DNA from: Lepidodermella squamata
Taxonomy: Eukaryota; Gastrotricha
DNA: 64,000 bases
Direction of reading: 5' to 3'
Assembly: GCA_047495785.1 (NCBI GenBank)
Contig: JBLDXI010000017.1
Span: 2,046,001-2,110,000, forward strand
In this document: positions 10,699 through 22,870 of the stretch, piece after piece
Layout of the letters: every line of letters begins with the position of its first letter
Position numbering within the stretch: position 1 is the first letter of the stretch
Made by a program: the position numbers and the translations under genes
Notes under the pieces: generated by a model
What the model was told of the DNA's origin: nothing
Seen by the model: the letters and a program-made list of their open reading frames with translations, nothing else
Databases searched by the model: none

Positions 10699-13600
10699 AT
10701 GCCGTCTATTATTCGATTTGAACCATTTTCCGGGGCGAGAGATGAAGGGCCCCTGTGTTACATGCTGCAGGTGGATGAATTCAAGTTCCTGCTTGATTGC
10801 GGCTGGGATGAATCGTTTTCAATGTCCTATCTCGATAATCTGAAGCCCTACATTCAGGATATTGATGCTGTACTGCTGTCGTACCCGGATATGTACCATT
10901 TAGGCGCGCTGCCGTATTTGGTGGGAAAATGCGGCTTGGACTGTCCGATTTTCGCTACGATTCCCGTGCATAAAATGGGTCAAATGTTCATGTACGACTT
11001 GTATCAGGTTAGATTCTTATTTTATTTTATCTAACTAATTATTCGTGGTAAAAAACGAGAGTTCCAGTTGTTGAATCTTTTCGTTATTTATGGGAATTAA
11101 ATCGCTACTTCATTGAAATTATTTATTTGGGATAATAAATTGGAGTTCTTCCTACTGATGGACTGTCATTTCTAAAATCAATTGCGTGACGAATCAGTTA
11201 TCTGTCTCAGACTTCTGATGGCTTCCAAGAGGCTCGTTAATTGTTCCAAGTCACCGCTTTTCTTGGTACCTTGCGGGCAGGAAGCTTCATCGCTATTGTC
11301 TGGACAGTCTTTCCAGCCGTCACAAATGTCTCTTTGGCGTAAGCATCGACCAGTTGTAGCACATGTCATCGCGGGGCATGTCATTTTTGCGTTTATGTCG
11401 GCTTCGCATAATGGGCGGGGATAACTCGCTTGATCAGACACGTCGTTCAAGGTTGTCCCGTCGGTCTAAAAAAGACTCGAAAATGTTATTTACTGCGAAA
11501 AAAACGAACATTTGAAATGTGTCCCGAATTCCATTGACGAAGCTCGAAAATGTAAATGACCATCCAAAATGACTCACTAATTGCAACAGTTTAGCCGAGC
11601 AGGTAAATTTTCGAAAATAAGTTGAAAATATAACAACTCGAAATTTATAGGAAAATTACACCTTGAAATCAAATTTCAGAATTTTCCGAGGTGATGTGTA
11701 GCTTCGAAAACGTGGTTTTGTCCAAAATTACCTCAAATTACATAAATGAGTGAAATATCTTACGCTGTACGAGACATAATTTTCTTTTCCGTTGCCGTCG
11801 CTAGGCTCACCCGGGTACCAAACGGATTGAGGTAACGTGAGTTGTGTTCCGTCTCGCCACTTGAAAATAGAGCGATTATTTGGATCTCGTCTTAGGCCGA
11901 TCCAATAATCTGCCAACCGAGACCTCATGCTCTGGATGTAAATAGTTGCCGCATTCAGTTCATCAGCAGTTTTAAACGTGGCTAGCTTGAAGGCCGGGCC
12001 AAGTTTTTCGGTACAAGGGTCGACTGTTTCGCCGATCCTGTTTTGACTGCCGTGAAATACTAGCAGCCTACGGCCTTGAAACACGCACTGTTGGCCAGTT
12101 TCATCCGACCAATCATGGCAATCATTCACCCCATCGCACATATCATAATATTTCACGATACGCCCGTTTTCGCAATGAAACTTATCCCCGTCTCGCCGCG
12201 CAGGTACTCGGACCGTCGTTGTAGTTGTTGGTCTAGTGGTGGTAGTAGTGGTAGTGGTGGTGGTTGTTGTTGTTGTAGGTCTTGTTGGCTCCTCGCACGA
12301 TTGCAGCCTTCCATAAGGCAGCAAGAAGTTGCGGCAATATCGATCCAATGCCAACCTCAGACCGTATTGCCTTTGCTCAATGTAATGGTCGTACGGAAAG
12401 TTTCTGGCTGTCAGAAGTCGGACAATTGGTTGCAGGTAAACGCTAACCGGAACCGGGTTGTCGAATGCGAGTTGCGACCACGTGACTGGGTTCAGGTCTG
12501 GGGGAGGCCTTGAACCGATCGAATAAATTCTTCGGGATCTAGCCACCTGAATGTTGTTCGTTTCTGTCAATGTGTGACTACCATCTCTAGTCGAGTTGTT
12601 GGAATAAGTTCCGCCCAAAATGCTACCACCTCCATTGTGCATACCATTATCACTCGATTCGACGATGCCTCCAACGTTTTTTCGGATAGCGAGGCTGTCG
12701 CCGAATAAGGCACCCATCGCCACTGTTGTTGTTACATGGGTGCCGTAATCGGCGATAAAATCGCCATACTGGCTCTCATTTCCGTAGATCGAATTGATCG
12801 GTAGTCGCGACACCGCTCTGCGGAAAGCTGGCGTCAGCTCTGCATCGTTGAAGTCGAGCCGAGCTGTATAAACTGTGATCGAGCTGACCGTTTCACTGAT
12901 TTGACTGTGTTCTAAATTCATGACTTCCTTCACCCGGTTATAATCACTGCTGCCGACAAATGCTAGAGTGTGGCTCTCGCTATTCGTGCCGCCGTTTGAC
13001 AAGTGGCCGCTACCGTGGATGTATTTACTTCTCAGGGATTCGACGTAATCTTTAGCGTTTGACACGATTTCAACATTGGTTTGAATGCTGACTGCATCGC
13101 CGAGTTGAACGTGCACATATTCAGGCATTTGATACCGCTCGTCTTCTGTCAAATCGCCGCAGTAGCGATTCAAGTCAAAGACGGGCAGTTTCATGAGGAA
13201 ACCCGGGTCCATGGACGCTGAGGTGGGGCGAGGATTCGCGAATACAATGTCGTAGCCCGATCCGAGACGGCCGATGTTAGGCATCCTGGGTTTAACGCCT
13301 CGCAGCGCGGCTGTTGCAGCTGCACATTGCTTATCGATGGCCGCTTTTTGCGCCTGTAATCGCTCGAAATAGCTGATAGTCGTCTGCGGAGGGGCTGTGA
13401 TTGGAAGCTCTCTCAAGGTCGGTGGTGGTGGTGTAAAAGTGGTTACTGGATATCGAATTGTTGTTACAGGTTGATTCGGTACACTGTTGCTCACTGTCAA
13501 CAGAGAAAAAAAAGACCCGAAAAAATCCATTTGTTATTATTGCTAGTCCCCCGTTTTAGCGATCATCTATATCATTTTATAACGCATGGTACAGAAAATC

Positions 13601-16600
13601 TGTTTTTTTTGTTTAAAATGATAATCATATGATGTTATTGCGTTATTTCAGCTGACCCGTTTGAGATTTGCTTTTATTATTCACGGCAAAAAATATCTAA
13701 TTAATATTTCAACAACGTTTAGATCTCGGTTGGTACTTTTAATTTATGCGAATTTAATTCAAGGGCCGAGTATTACCGTCGATTCAACTGAGGTTGGAAA
13801 AAAAATTCGAATATAGAATATAAAGTTACTCCCTTTGCCAAAAAAATGCTTGGTACCGTGGTTGTTACCTTGGCCGGAAAAGTCGTCGCAGATTTTACAT
13901 CAAGCATTGATTTCCCCCTAGTTCTAAGACGCTAACGTTCATTGGCACCTATGCTGCAGCCTCAATTTTTAGAATTTGAAAAGCGATCTACCTTTAACAT
14001 CGATTGACATATCGATCGATTCAAGACATAGAAAACTCTCAGAGTGACTTCCAAGGGTGACCGGGGCGACCTAGGCAAAGCTCAATTCTGTTAATATTTC
14101 GGCTTCCGCAGTGTTTTTCCTTCTTTGCTTTGTGATTAAGCCAGACCTTATGGTTTTTCAAGTCTAATTTCATTCTAATTGAAAATCCATCTCAATTAAT
14201 TTTCGAAAGACTCACACTCGTGAGCGAAACGACCTCCAGCGGATGATATATCTGGGCGTTTTTAGCCAAGACTAGCATAGAAATGTCGCAAGCTCACCCG
14301 ATCAAGATTTTTATGAATTTCGTTACCAAGCCGACCGACCGTAGCGTTATGTCTACGTCGGCGAAATTAAAACATGACCGAATACTTAGTTACCCCACTT
14401 CGTCAAGATCTTTTAACTCGATAGAGTAGATTGATCCCATCGGTTTTCGACCGGGGTTTGACGTGTTGATAATTAAAATTGGTTTTGGTATAAAATTCAA
14501 ATTAGTATAATATAAAATTAGTATGTAAGTTCAACAGCTACCAGCTAGCTTCAGTTGAAAAATAACGTTTTTCTGGCCAAGTTACCCCGCGCCACGGTGT
14601 TAACTAATAATTCTGTTGTGTAAAATGAAAGTAAATTTTTTGATTGGGTTGTCACATTATAGACGAAAATGTTCCTTACAGGCCAAACCTTATTTCTCCG
14701 AAATGTTTCAACAACGGATCTTTTGCAACACGTTTATCTCCGAAACGTTTTTAACCATTAATCGTAAAATCAAAAGCCTCACTGTACAAACTGGGAACTC
14801 TATAAAATTTAATTGCAGCCGGGGGCCACGGCTGGCAAACCAAGCTTTGGCTAACTTGAAGGCGCTCGGTTTTTCTGTTTTTCTATTTAGCTGCTTCTTT
14901 CGGCGTGTATTTCAGTTCCTTTAGTTGGATTAATTCAGTCCGATCAGACGATGACTTGCTAAGGATCCCTTCTTGGTTTTTTTTCAACTAAGCTCAGTCG
15001 TCATTGTGCTAGGGTGTATTTCATCTGCTCACTGAAAAAGGATTGAGAATTATTTTGCGATTTTTATTTTTGAAAATAACGCGAAACATAGCCTTACAAA
15101 AGACGTTGAGTTTGTTTTAAAAGAGAATTGTTTGTTCAAGGGAGATTAGACAGTCGCACAGCGCTCCCAGGCGTTGTTGACGTCGTTACAAACCCTGTGG
15201 ATCTTCATTATCACTTTCTTTCGCAACTTGAGCCAGCAGAGGGGCTTCGGCAATGATTTATAGCATTACTTTTTACTTTCGTGTATCAGGCCGAAATTGT
15301 GGAGAACACACATAGCTTTTACAAATCCAACATTTCGCCTGATCGAAATCGAAAGGCTAAACGATATAGCCGGCGCCATTTTTGTTTCACGAGGCCGAAA
15401 GCTTGCTCAATGACGATTCGAGCAGCGGAGTGTAGTTAATTGAAATCCAACTGATTCGGGGGATGTTGTCGTAATGTCGAAATGGCGAAAAACACCAGCG
15501 GGTATTTGGATACGCATACTGAAATTATCGCCTAATTTCTGCAATCAAAGTTTCAACAGTAGCCTTGGAAAATCTGAAAAATCGGCGGTATTGCTGATTC
15601 GTCTTGAGGGGAACTTCTACTTCAAAACAATGATCACTTTTGATTACTTTTTGCTCTTGATCTCGAGAACGGGGCAGAAAACGCACGGCAAGCGCAGCTG
15701 TCTCCAGTAACTCGTCGAAAAAATCATCGTCATCGTCGATAAGTAGTTGCAGTAAAGCACTGTTCCGGGGTCAGAGCTTCCATTTTTCACTCAAAAGTAG
15801 AATTAAAAGATAGGAAATTAAGTGGAAAATATCAAATCATCTTAAAAAGCCGAAATGAGCACGTCTTTGCATTTTATTGCCATCGAAAATTTCCGTCATT
15901 CACCTTAACAATTAATATCATCACTCATTTTTCAATTCCGAACATTTTCGCTAAGAATGAAATGTTTTCCTTGTGCTGCTGCTTCCGATCTTCTCGTGTC
16001 ATTAGGCTTCCCTTCGATTTCGTATCAGAGTGAACTTTCCTGGAATGTGCGCTGCCTTTTTTCGGCGTCGGATTTCGGCCAATTTTTGCTGAAACTCGCT
16101 CCACCAAGGCCAATGCATCGTTTTCGTCGCTTTCGCCTCGAAGGTGACGGAGGAGTTGGAGCTACCAGGTAATCGCGTCATCCAATCGCCGATCGGCAAA
16201 AATGGCGTCCCATATCGACGTGAATCGATCAGTTTTTCTCGCCATGCCACTCTTTTTGTTGTTGTCTTGCGCTTCCTTATTCCCCTTCATTTCGGTCGGT
16301 AAATTATTGAATCCTTCCTTCAATCGCCTAGCACATCGATTCCAAAGAATAGATCGCTGTACAGTGCGAGAATTCACCATTTCTTCTACATTATCCGCAT
16401 GTACCACAGAATCTAGGCGAGCTGAACATCGGCGTTGATTAAGGTCGAATCAGAATATTTCGCAGTTTTCGCAAGTGAGGACGCCGATGGTTTTTCCGGA
16501 ATGACATGGAATATAAAGCAAATTCGAATTATTAAGCAATGCCGCTTAAAACCGCAATGATCAGTGTAAAAGATAGACATTTGGGTTAAAACACCTCTCG

Positions 16601-19600
16601 TAATTGAAACCTGAACTGCAGTGATTTCTTTCTTTCTTTCGCTGAAAAAATATTCGGCACGATTTCCGGTTGCAGATCCGGAAATGGCGGCAAGCCACCG
16701 TCATCGATTGACCCATCGTTTCTTCAGCCGTAGGAAACGCGAAGCTCGAACGCGGAAAAAACTGAGGCAAATTGCTGGTTATTACAGAAGCTGCCGCCGA
16801 GGTTGCGGGTGCCACAAACATCGAAGTTAACGGCGGCAATGGATACAGTCCAGTCCAAGGGGCGAAACAAGGCAGATGCAAGGCCTAGGGTACCTTCTCC
16901 CGAAGGAGGTAGGGTGTTCATTAGACTCGGGACCTACACAGGAAAAGGAGTTGAGATGTCGGATGCTTTTCTCGCAAAGTCAGTTACCGAAAATGGCGAT
17001 GGAAATGATTCATCATCCGACCGTTTCAGCGAAAAAATTTCGATATTTCAACAATCAATTTTTCGCATTTCACTTCTACTTATGGTAACGCCGGCAAGCT
17101 TCAGGAGGCGTGGGTGCCATCATCTGGTGTCAACTAGCGTAAACAAGTCTTTTTCATTTATATTTCATTTTACACGCTCGAAAAAATTGAAAATGAAATG
17201 AAATTTCACAATTGGCAATGATTTTTTGGTGAGCAGATGAAAGAGAGCCATAACTCAAAAAGTGAGCCAATGTGAGCTCGGTTATACTATGAAAATTGAT
17301 AAATAAATTGTGGGAAAATAGTTCTATGGAATACGACCGCCGTTTGATCTTGCATCTAGTGTACGGTTGTACGGTTGGCAGGTGATTTCTCCTTGACGAT
17401 AGTGCTCTTTTGCTCCCAACCTGACTGACACAGAGTACCCTGCGTGTAGGTCAAACAATCAGAAGCTTGACCTATTCATAATCACCGCGTATTTCTGCCT
17501 CGCGTGCCTCGCATCACATTTTTACGGCATTTTTTATCTTATTCGAATCGACGGAAGCAACCCAGATTTGACGTCGCCAGGAGGAATCCGAAACTTTTTC
17601 GAAGCAACTGTTGAACCTTGTGTTTAAACTGGTAGCATTCTTTGTATAACCGATCAGATGTTTCAGATGTAATGGCGAGAGGAACCGAATCTAAGGCCTA
17701 ATAATAATCAGTTTCGACGTCATCAGTTTCGAGAGAAATGCAGTCAGCGCATGAACGGTTCTATCCGTCCGTTCGGCCTTTACCTGAGTACTTGAAGAAG
17801 TCTTCGTAAACGTCCGCATTAGGACTCGCCCTAAGCTCATCATTCGCGATCGTGAGATATAGCTATTTTGTTGCGTTAAAATTCATTGCAAATTAAACGT
17901 TAGGATATACTTTTATTGGCAATTTCGGTATATTATTCTGCTTCGTGTTATTCTTTTATAATTTTTATTCATTTGTTAATTTGATCTGTCTTTTTCGACC
18001 CATTTATGAAGGCACACGTCACGGTGGAAGATTTCGATCTCTTCGATTTGAACGATGTCGACGCGGCTTTCGAAAAGATGACCCTAGTCAAATACTCTCA
18101 GACGATCAATCTGACCGGAAAGGGCCGCGGGCTGCAAATCGTTGCGTTGTACGCGGGTCACATGGTCGGCGGTACTGTCTGGAAAATTGTCAAAGAGGGC
18201 GAGGAGGAAATTGTCTATATGGTTGATATTAATCACAAGAAAGATCGTCACCTCAACGGATGTCACTTTGAGTCCATTGTGCGGCCACACATTTTGATAA
18301 CGGACTGTTATAACGCAAATTACATTCAGCCGAGACGTAAACAGCGCGATGAATTACTGATGAGTAAGTTTTATATCAGCGTGGCAATCAGTGCAAATTC
18401 TAATATAGACACTTCGGTTTTTTTTCATATTAGCTGAGATTCACCACACGTTGCGTGGGGGTGGAAATGTCCTGATCGCGACGGACACAGCTGGCAGAGT
18501 GCTGGAACTCGCGCAAATGATGGATCACGTCTGGCATCAGCCCGAATCAGGTCTCCTCGCCTACTCCCTCGTCATGCTGAGCAATTTATCGTACAACGTG
18601 GTTGAATTTGCGAAATCTATGGTTGAATGGATGTCTGACCAAACACTGCGAGGCTTTGAAGGTCAACGCGTCAACCCGTTCGCATTCCGCCACGTCATTC
18701 TATGCCACACTATGGCTGAGTTCAAAAAAATTCCAGATCCCAAGGTTTGTGTTTTATTGCTTTTCCAAAGCTTTTAAGAGATCCAAGATCAAGCACAAAA
18801 TAAGTATATATTTCAAGAGTTGATAAAAATGTCATCAGACGCATCTTTTTCGTCGTCTGCTGGCATGGAAACGATGGTTTTGCGTGAAAACTCCGAATGA
18901 CGGCCCTGGGACAGGTAGCTAGGGGAAGAAGCCCGTCGTAGCACGCCTTTCACCGAACTCATTCGTCTAAGCGAGACGTTGATAACTTGGCGTACATCGC
19001 GGTTGAAAAAGCTGTATAACAGCGGGTTAATGCAGGCCTGAGCCATGGTCAACAGTTTCAAACTGTGAATGAGTATAGGATTACTTAGAAAATCCGGCGG
19101 CCCTTCTTTGAATAAACCGCTGGTTTTAATATTGACGATTAACGCTACGATTTGATATGGGGTCCAGCAGATTGCGAATGTAATTAAAACAGCTACTAGG
19201 AGGGCGGTTGTTTTGCCGACATACCGCCTTCCGCGAGCCAGATTCGGCGTTTTACCGGCTATATGGGTGATCACTCGGGAGTGAATGATGAAAGTCAAAA
19301 TCAGCGGTAGCACGAATGAAAAGGCGAAGACGGAACTTGAATAAATCACGAAGAGTATTGGCGAGCTCCAGCTTTGAATGCAATACGAACCAACAATGTA
19401 TTCTGATTAAAATAAAAAAAAATTAAATATTAAGGTGGAATTTTTTAAATTACCTCGCACATTTTGCACGTGTTTTTCGTCGAGTTTAAATATAGGCAGA
19501 TAAATTTTTGCGTGATGCAAACCGCCGTGTATAACTGCGGGTATTGATAACAAGCCGTGAGCGATGACTATGGCGAGCACAATTCCGATGGTTTTCAGTA

Positions 19601-22600
19601 CCAATTTGCCAGCCTCTCCGGAATTGTCGTGAGTTATAGTCATCCTCCGAATAGATGCTCGCATGTTAGTTACGCGGTGGTAGCGAATGCTTGCGATTAT
19701 TGTCATTAGGGTACAGGAAACACCGACTAGAGCCATGATGACCGGGTCGCGAAATTTGCACATAATTTCACCAAACTGCCATTCGCTTTCTTTCAACGTG
19801 GACGTGATTATCATTCCGATATTTAAGGAGGCCATTAATATGTCGTCGACTGCTAGAACAGCGACTAAAATTGTGATTAAATCGCGAGTTTTGCCGTCAT
19901 TTATCATATTAGGCTTGAAGCCACGCTTCGTTTTGAGCAGACCTGTAATAAAACGGCGAAAAAATAAATCTAACCATATAGTAGAAGATGTGAAATCTTA
20001 CTTGCAATGACAAAAATATTGCCAATAATTGCGATTAGAACTTCGATAGCTGCAATCACAACCAGCGCGATTTTAATGTCACGCGATATCATTGCTGTTT
20101 CATCAATCAGCGATTCGATGTCTCGAGTAGTTTGCTGGGGCGCGAAATCCGTCACGCTTGGTCGCGTTACCATATGCGACAAGGTGATGGCAGCTGTTCG
20201 CATTTGCTTTCGGCGACTTAACAGACTTTTTGTGGTCTTCAACTGCTTCGTCGCGTTTAGAGCCCATTGGGCTGTCGTCGTCATAATCATCGCATATTTT
20301 ATGCAAAAAATCTAGAATTTCTGGAATCATAAATTTGCTTGTAATGAAGTGTGTTCTAATTTTTTTGCGTTGATTAGGTTGTGCTAGCAAGCATGCCAGA
20401 TCTCGAGAGTGGGTTCTCTCGGACCCTTTTCACAAATTGGGTGAGCGATTCGCGAAATACGATAATTTTAACTACGAGGACGACGCCCAACACGCTAGCC
20501 AGGCGGCTTATCGACGACAATCAATCGCTGGAACGAATGTCGCTCGAAATAAAGCGACGCGTGCGACTTGAAGGCGAAGAGCTGGAAGAATTCATGCGTA
20601 GGCAACGCGAGAAGCAGCTCGAAGAAGAAAATACGAAAAAGTGAGTGAGACATCGTAAATTTGATAATTAAAATGTGTTTTACTTTATATTAGGGAGGAG
20701 GAGTCTGGATCTGAAGAGGAGAGCGATGATGAATTAGGTGCGAATGCGTTGGCTGTGCCTGGCGCGACCACGCCCGGCGCCCCTGGCCCGCAGGCGGGAT
20801 CGATGGTTTTCGATCGCATGAACTCTGTGCCAACGGGTGACAGCAAGTTTGGCGCGAAGGGTCACAGTAAATTGATGAAACACCTTCAGCGATACGCCCA
20901 CCCAACCTATCCTCTCGTTGAGAAAAAGCTGAAATGGGACGACTACGGCGAAATTATCAAGTGAGTTTTTGTGCAACTTTCTAATGAGACACATCAAAGG
21001 AAATCCGACCCTTTTTCGTGAAATTAAGTAGCTCAGGCGAAATCAGTACCCAATTTAGAGCAAAGCAAGAGCAAGCCCCGTCCTAGATTCGGCTTTTTTT
21101 TAGGTTTTTGCTGTTTTGCCTGCCAGGTAAATTTTTAGGGAAAAATCGGCAAAAACAGAATTATAGACAAGTTCTTGGGCTATCGAAACTGGGAAACAGA
21201 TTGGCGCAGCAATGCAAATCTCACTGGTTTCGAGCAATAAAACTGCTGCAGTGACCGAATTTCGGCCGACCGGCCGAATGTAGGGCGGGAAGCTCTATTT
21301 GATTGAAAATAATGAAAGTGTCGGTTATCCTGTGCCCAAATATCAAAACCTCTATAATTTGTAAAGCAAAATTCAGGTTTTTATGTGGAATTTTACCGTA
21401 TTACCCAAATTGAGCGAAATGTTCTTGATGGATAGCCTCATATTAAATCAGAGGCAGGCATTCGAGTAAATTGAAAATAAAGAAGAGCCCCGAAGTCAAT
21501 GTCCGAAATAGGACAGCCTCAAATAAGGGTGTAACTTTTTTCATCAGACATGTGTCTTCTTTTATCGCAGACAAATGTCTTATTCATTCGGCAAACTAGA
21601 ATGTGATTGGATACATCCGCCAATAAATTCTACTCCAAGCCAAGTTTCACTGAATTTTATAATCAAGCTAAGTACATTTTTAGGTTCCTCAGCTTGGCGA
21701 TTGGGCAGAGATGATCGAAAAAGTTGATAACTAAGTCTCATAACTAATAAGGTGGATGTACCTCCCATTATTTCATGGACGAAATCCTGACGGGGAATCT
21801 AGTTAGCTTAGCACTAAAATTCCATCCTTAGGTCAAATCAGCTCCTTAATTTTCAGACCCGAATTTCCAGACTAATAGACGAAATATAGAATCCAATATT
21901 TTTCAGTAATTTATAAAAAATGTAAATTTCTCTATCTAGCCCGGCCGACTTCATGTTGGGTGATACCCTGCTGCCCCGCCAATACGATACGACAGCCTCG
22001 GGTGAAGTTGTCCCGTCCGAAGATATGGACCGGACGATATCTCCGAATCCTCACGGTGGGGGCGGTTATGGCGACGGAGATGCGATGGACCAATACCCGG
22101 CTATTCAACCGCCTCCGCCGGCTGTCGACCCCGAAATCTCACTGGCATCACTGCCGACGAAACCAGTCGTAACAACGCAGGTTTACGACGTTCGAGCCAA
22201 CATCCTATTCATCGATTTCGAGGGGCGAAGTGACGGCGAGTCGATCAAAAAAATCATCCAGCAAATCAAGCCAACCAAATTAGTCCTAGTGCACGGCGAT
22301 GAAGAGTCGACCCGGCTAATGAACGACTACTGCCAATCGACAATGGCGCCTAGGACCAGTGTAATAGCCCCGCGTTGCTACGAACGCCTCGATTTGTCAT
22401 CCGATCGCCACATGTACCAAGTGCGGTTGACGGATCAACTCGCGAGCGGCCTGCGGTTCTTCAAAGCTGGCGATTTCGAAGTGGCCTGGGTCGACGGTAT
22501 CATTAACGCCGGCCGGAGCGATCAACAGGTCGCTGTTCCCGGCGTCGAGTCAGTCCCTGGTAGCAGATCGGCGCCAATGGATGCGAATATGACAACTTTG

Positions 22601-22870
22601 CATGAATTGACGCCGTTGCTCGACGTGCTGCCGCAAGATGAAGTGCCGTATCATGACAGCCTGTTTGTATCGGAGCCGCGCCTCTCCGACCTCAAGCAGG
22701 TGCTGCAACGCGAAAATATCAAGGCGGAATTTACGGGCGGTATTCTGGTTTGCGAGGAGAAAATCGCAATAAAGCGCACTGAAGCCGGACGTTTTCAACT
22801 CGAGGGCCCAATTTGCGAGGCCTACTTTCGCGTGCGTGACGTTCTTTACCAGCAATTTGCCATTTTGTAA
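10699..22870 (+). CDS. CPSF2: Cleavage and polyadenylation specificity factor subunit 2 (CPSF100), six coding exons
   Basis: Spliced by hand: 10699-11007, 18012-18363, 18434-18744, 20378-20640, 20694-20960, 21940-22870 (810 aa; human about 782). All introns are GT-AG and phases agree (0,1,0,2,2). The protein is co-linear with CPSF100 from its first residues ([14 protein letters not shown]) to its last (LYQQFAIL): metallo-beta-lactamase fold, beta-CASP region ([15 protein letters not shown]), an acidic insert encoded by exons 4-5, and the C-terminal domain ([19 protein letters not shown]). The metal-binding HxHxDH is replaced by YPDMYH, as expected for this non-catalytic partner of CPSF73 in mRNA 3'-end cleavage. 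Intron 1 (11008-18011, 7.0 kb) and intron 3 (18745-20377) each contain a complete antisense gene. AATAAA occurs at 22891. ATAG directly abuts the ATG and could be a trans-splice or leader-intron acceptor. Confidence 0.96.
11178..13530 (-). CDS. Secreted MACPF protein with two LDLa modules and a C-type lectin domain, nested in CPSF2 intron 1
   Basis: Two exons on the minus strand, 13530-11764 and 11465-11178 (GTAAGA donor, TTTTTTAG acceptor, phase 0), give 684 aa. Order: short hydrophobic N-terminus (a weak signal peptide; an upstream exon is possible), Pro/Thr-rich stretch, MACPF domain about 85-400 with the signature [16 protein letters not shown] at 262-277, a Thr-rich mucin-like linker about 410-430, LDLa module 1 ([13 protein letters not shown]), a C-type lectin domain ([19 protein letters not shown], closing with RPLCE from exon 2), then LDLa module 2 ([13 protein letters not shown]). 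Family knowledge: MACPF proteins form membrane pores (perforin, complement C6-C9) or act in development; LDLa and CTLD bind ligand or carbohydrate. A secreted immune or egg/mucus effector is plausible but unproven. The gene lies wholly in an intron of the opposite-strand CPSF2. Confidence 0.88.
13531..18011. other. Remainder of CPSF2 intron 1
   Basis: Beyond the nested MACPF gene this 4.5 kb holds a decayed Harbinger-like transposase (15270-15742, listed separately). At 15925-16407 there is a minus-strand stretch with three overlapping short frames rich in charged residues; it may be a frameshifted coding remnant, but no family was recognised. Nothing else could be assigned. The CPSF2 exon 2 acceptor closes the interval at 18011. 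Confidence 0.5.
15270..15742 (-). pseudogene. PIF/Harbinger-like transposase remnant
   Basis: The minus strand encodes two blocks matching the ends of a Harbinger (HARBI1/DDE_Tnp_4) transposase. An N-terminal block at about 15742-15530 contains [19 protein letters not shown], the usual 'FRMS..TF..L...I' helix. A C-terminal block at about 15432-15280 contains [19 protein letters not shown] and, one frameshift later, [16 protein letters not shown]. The intervening catalytic DDE region is missing, and stops and a frameshift break the frame, so this is a dead, internally deleted copy. It lies antisense in CPSF2 intron 1. Confidence 0.6.
18813..20290 (-). CDS. Rhodopsin-family (class A) GPCR nested in CPSF2 intron 3
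   Basis: Three exons on the minus strand, 20290-20002, 19942-19454 and 19402-18813 (phases 1,1), give 455 aa. TM1 is in [18 protein letters not shown] and TM2 in [18 protein letters not shown]3 begins at the conserved Cys (MCKFRD) and ends in IRY where DRY is usual, so Asp3.49 is replaced by Ile. The partner Cys of extracellular loop 2 is in SYCIQSW. TM6 carries CWTPY and TM7 carries NPLLY. A Ser-rich basic C-tail follows. The N-terminus has an N-glycosylation sequon (NAT). Class A peptide/amine-type receptor is certain; the ligand is unknown. It is a paralogue of the GPCR at 30124-32884, sharing its second intron position but not its first. It lies entirely between CPSF2 exons 3 and 4 on the opposite strand. 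Confidence 0.9.

Noticed and set aside
15925-16407. Three overlapping minus-strand frames with coding-like composition
   Set aside because: They occupy the same bases in different frames, no splice sites join them sensibly and no family was recognised. Noted only as a possible frameshifted remnant.
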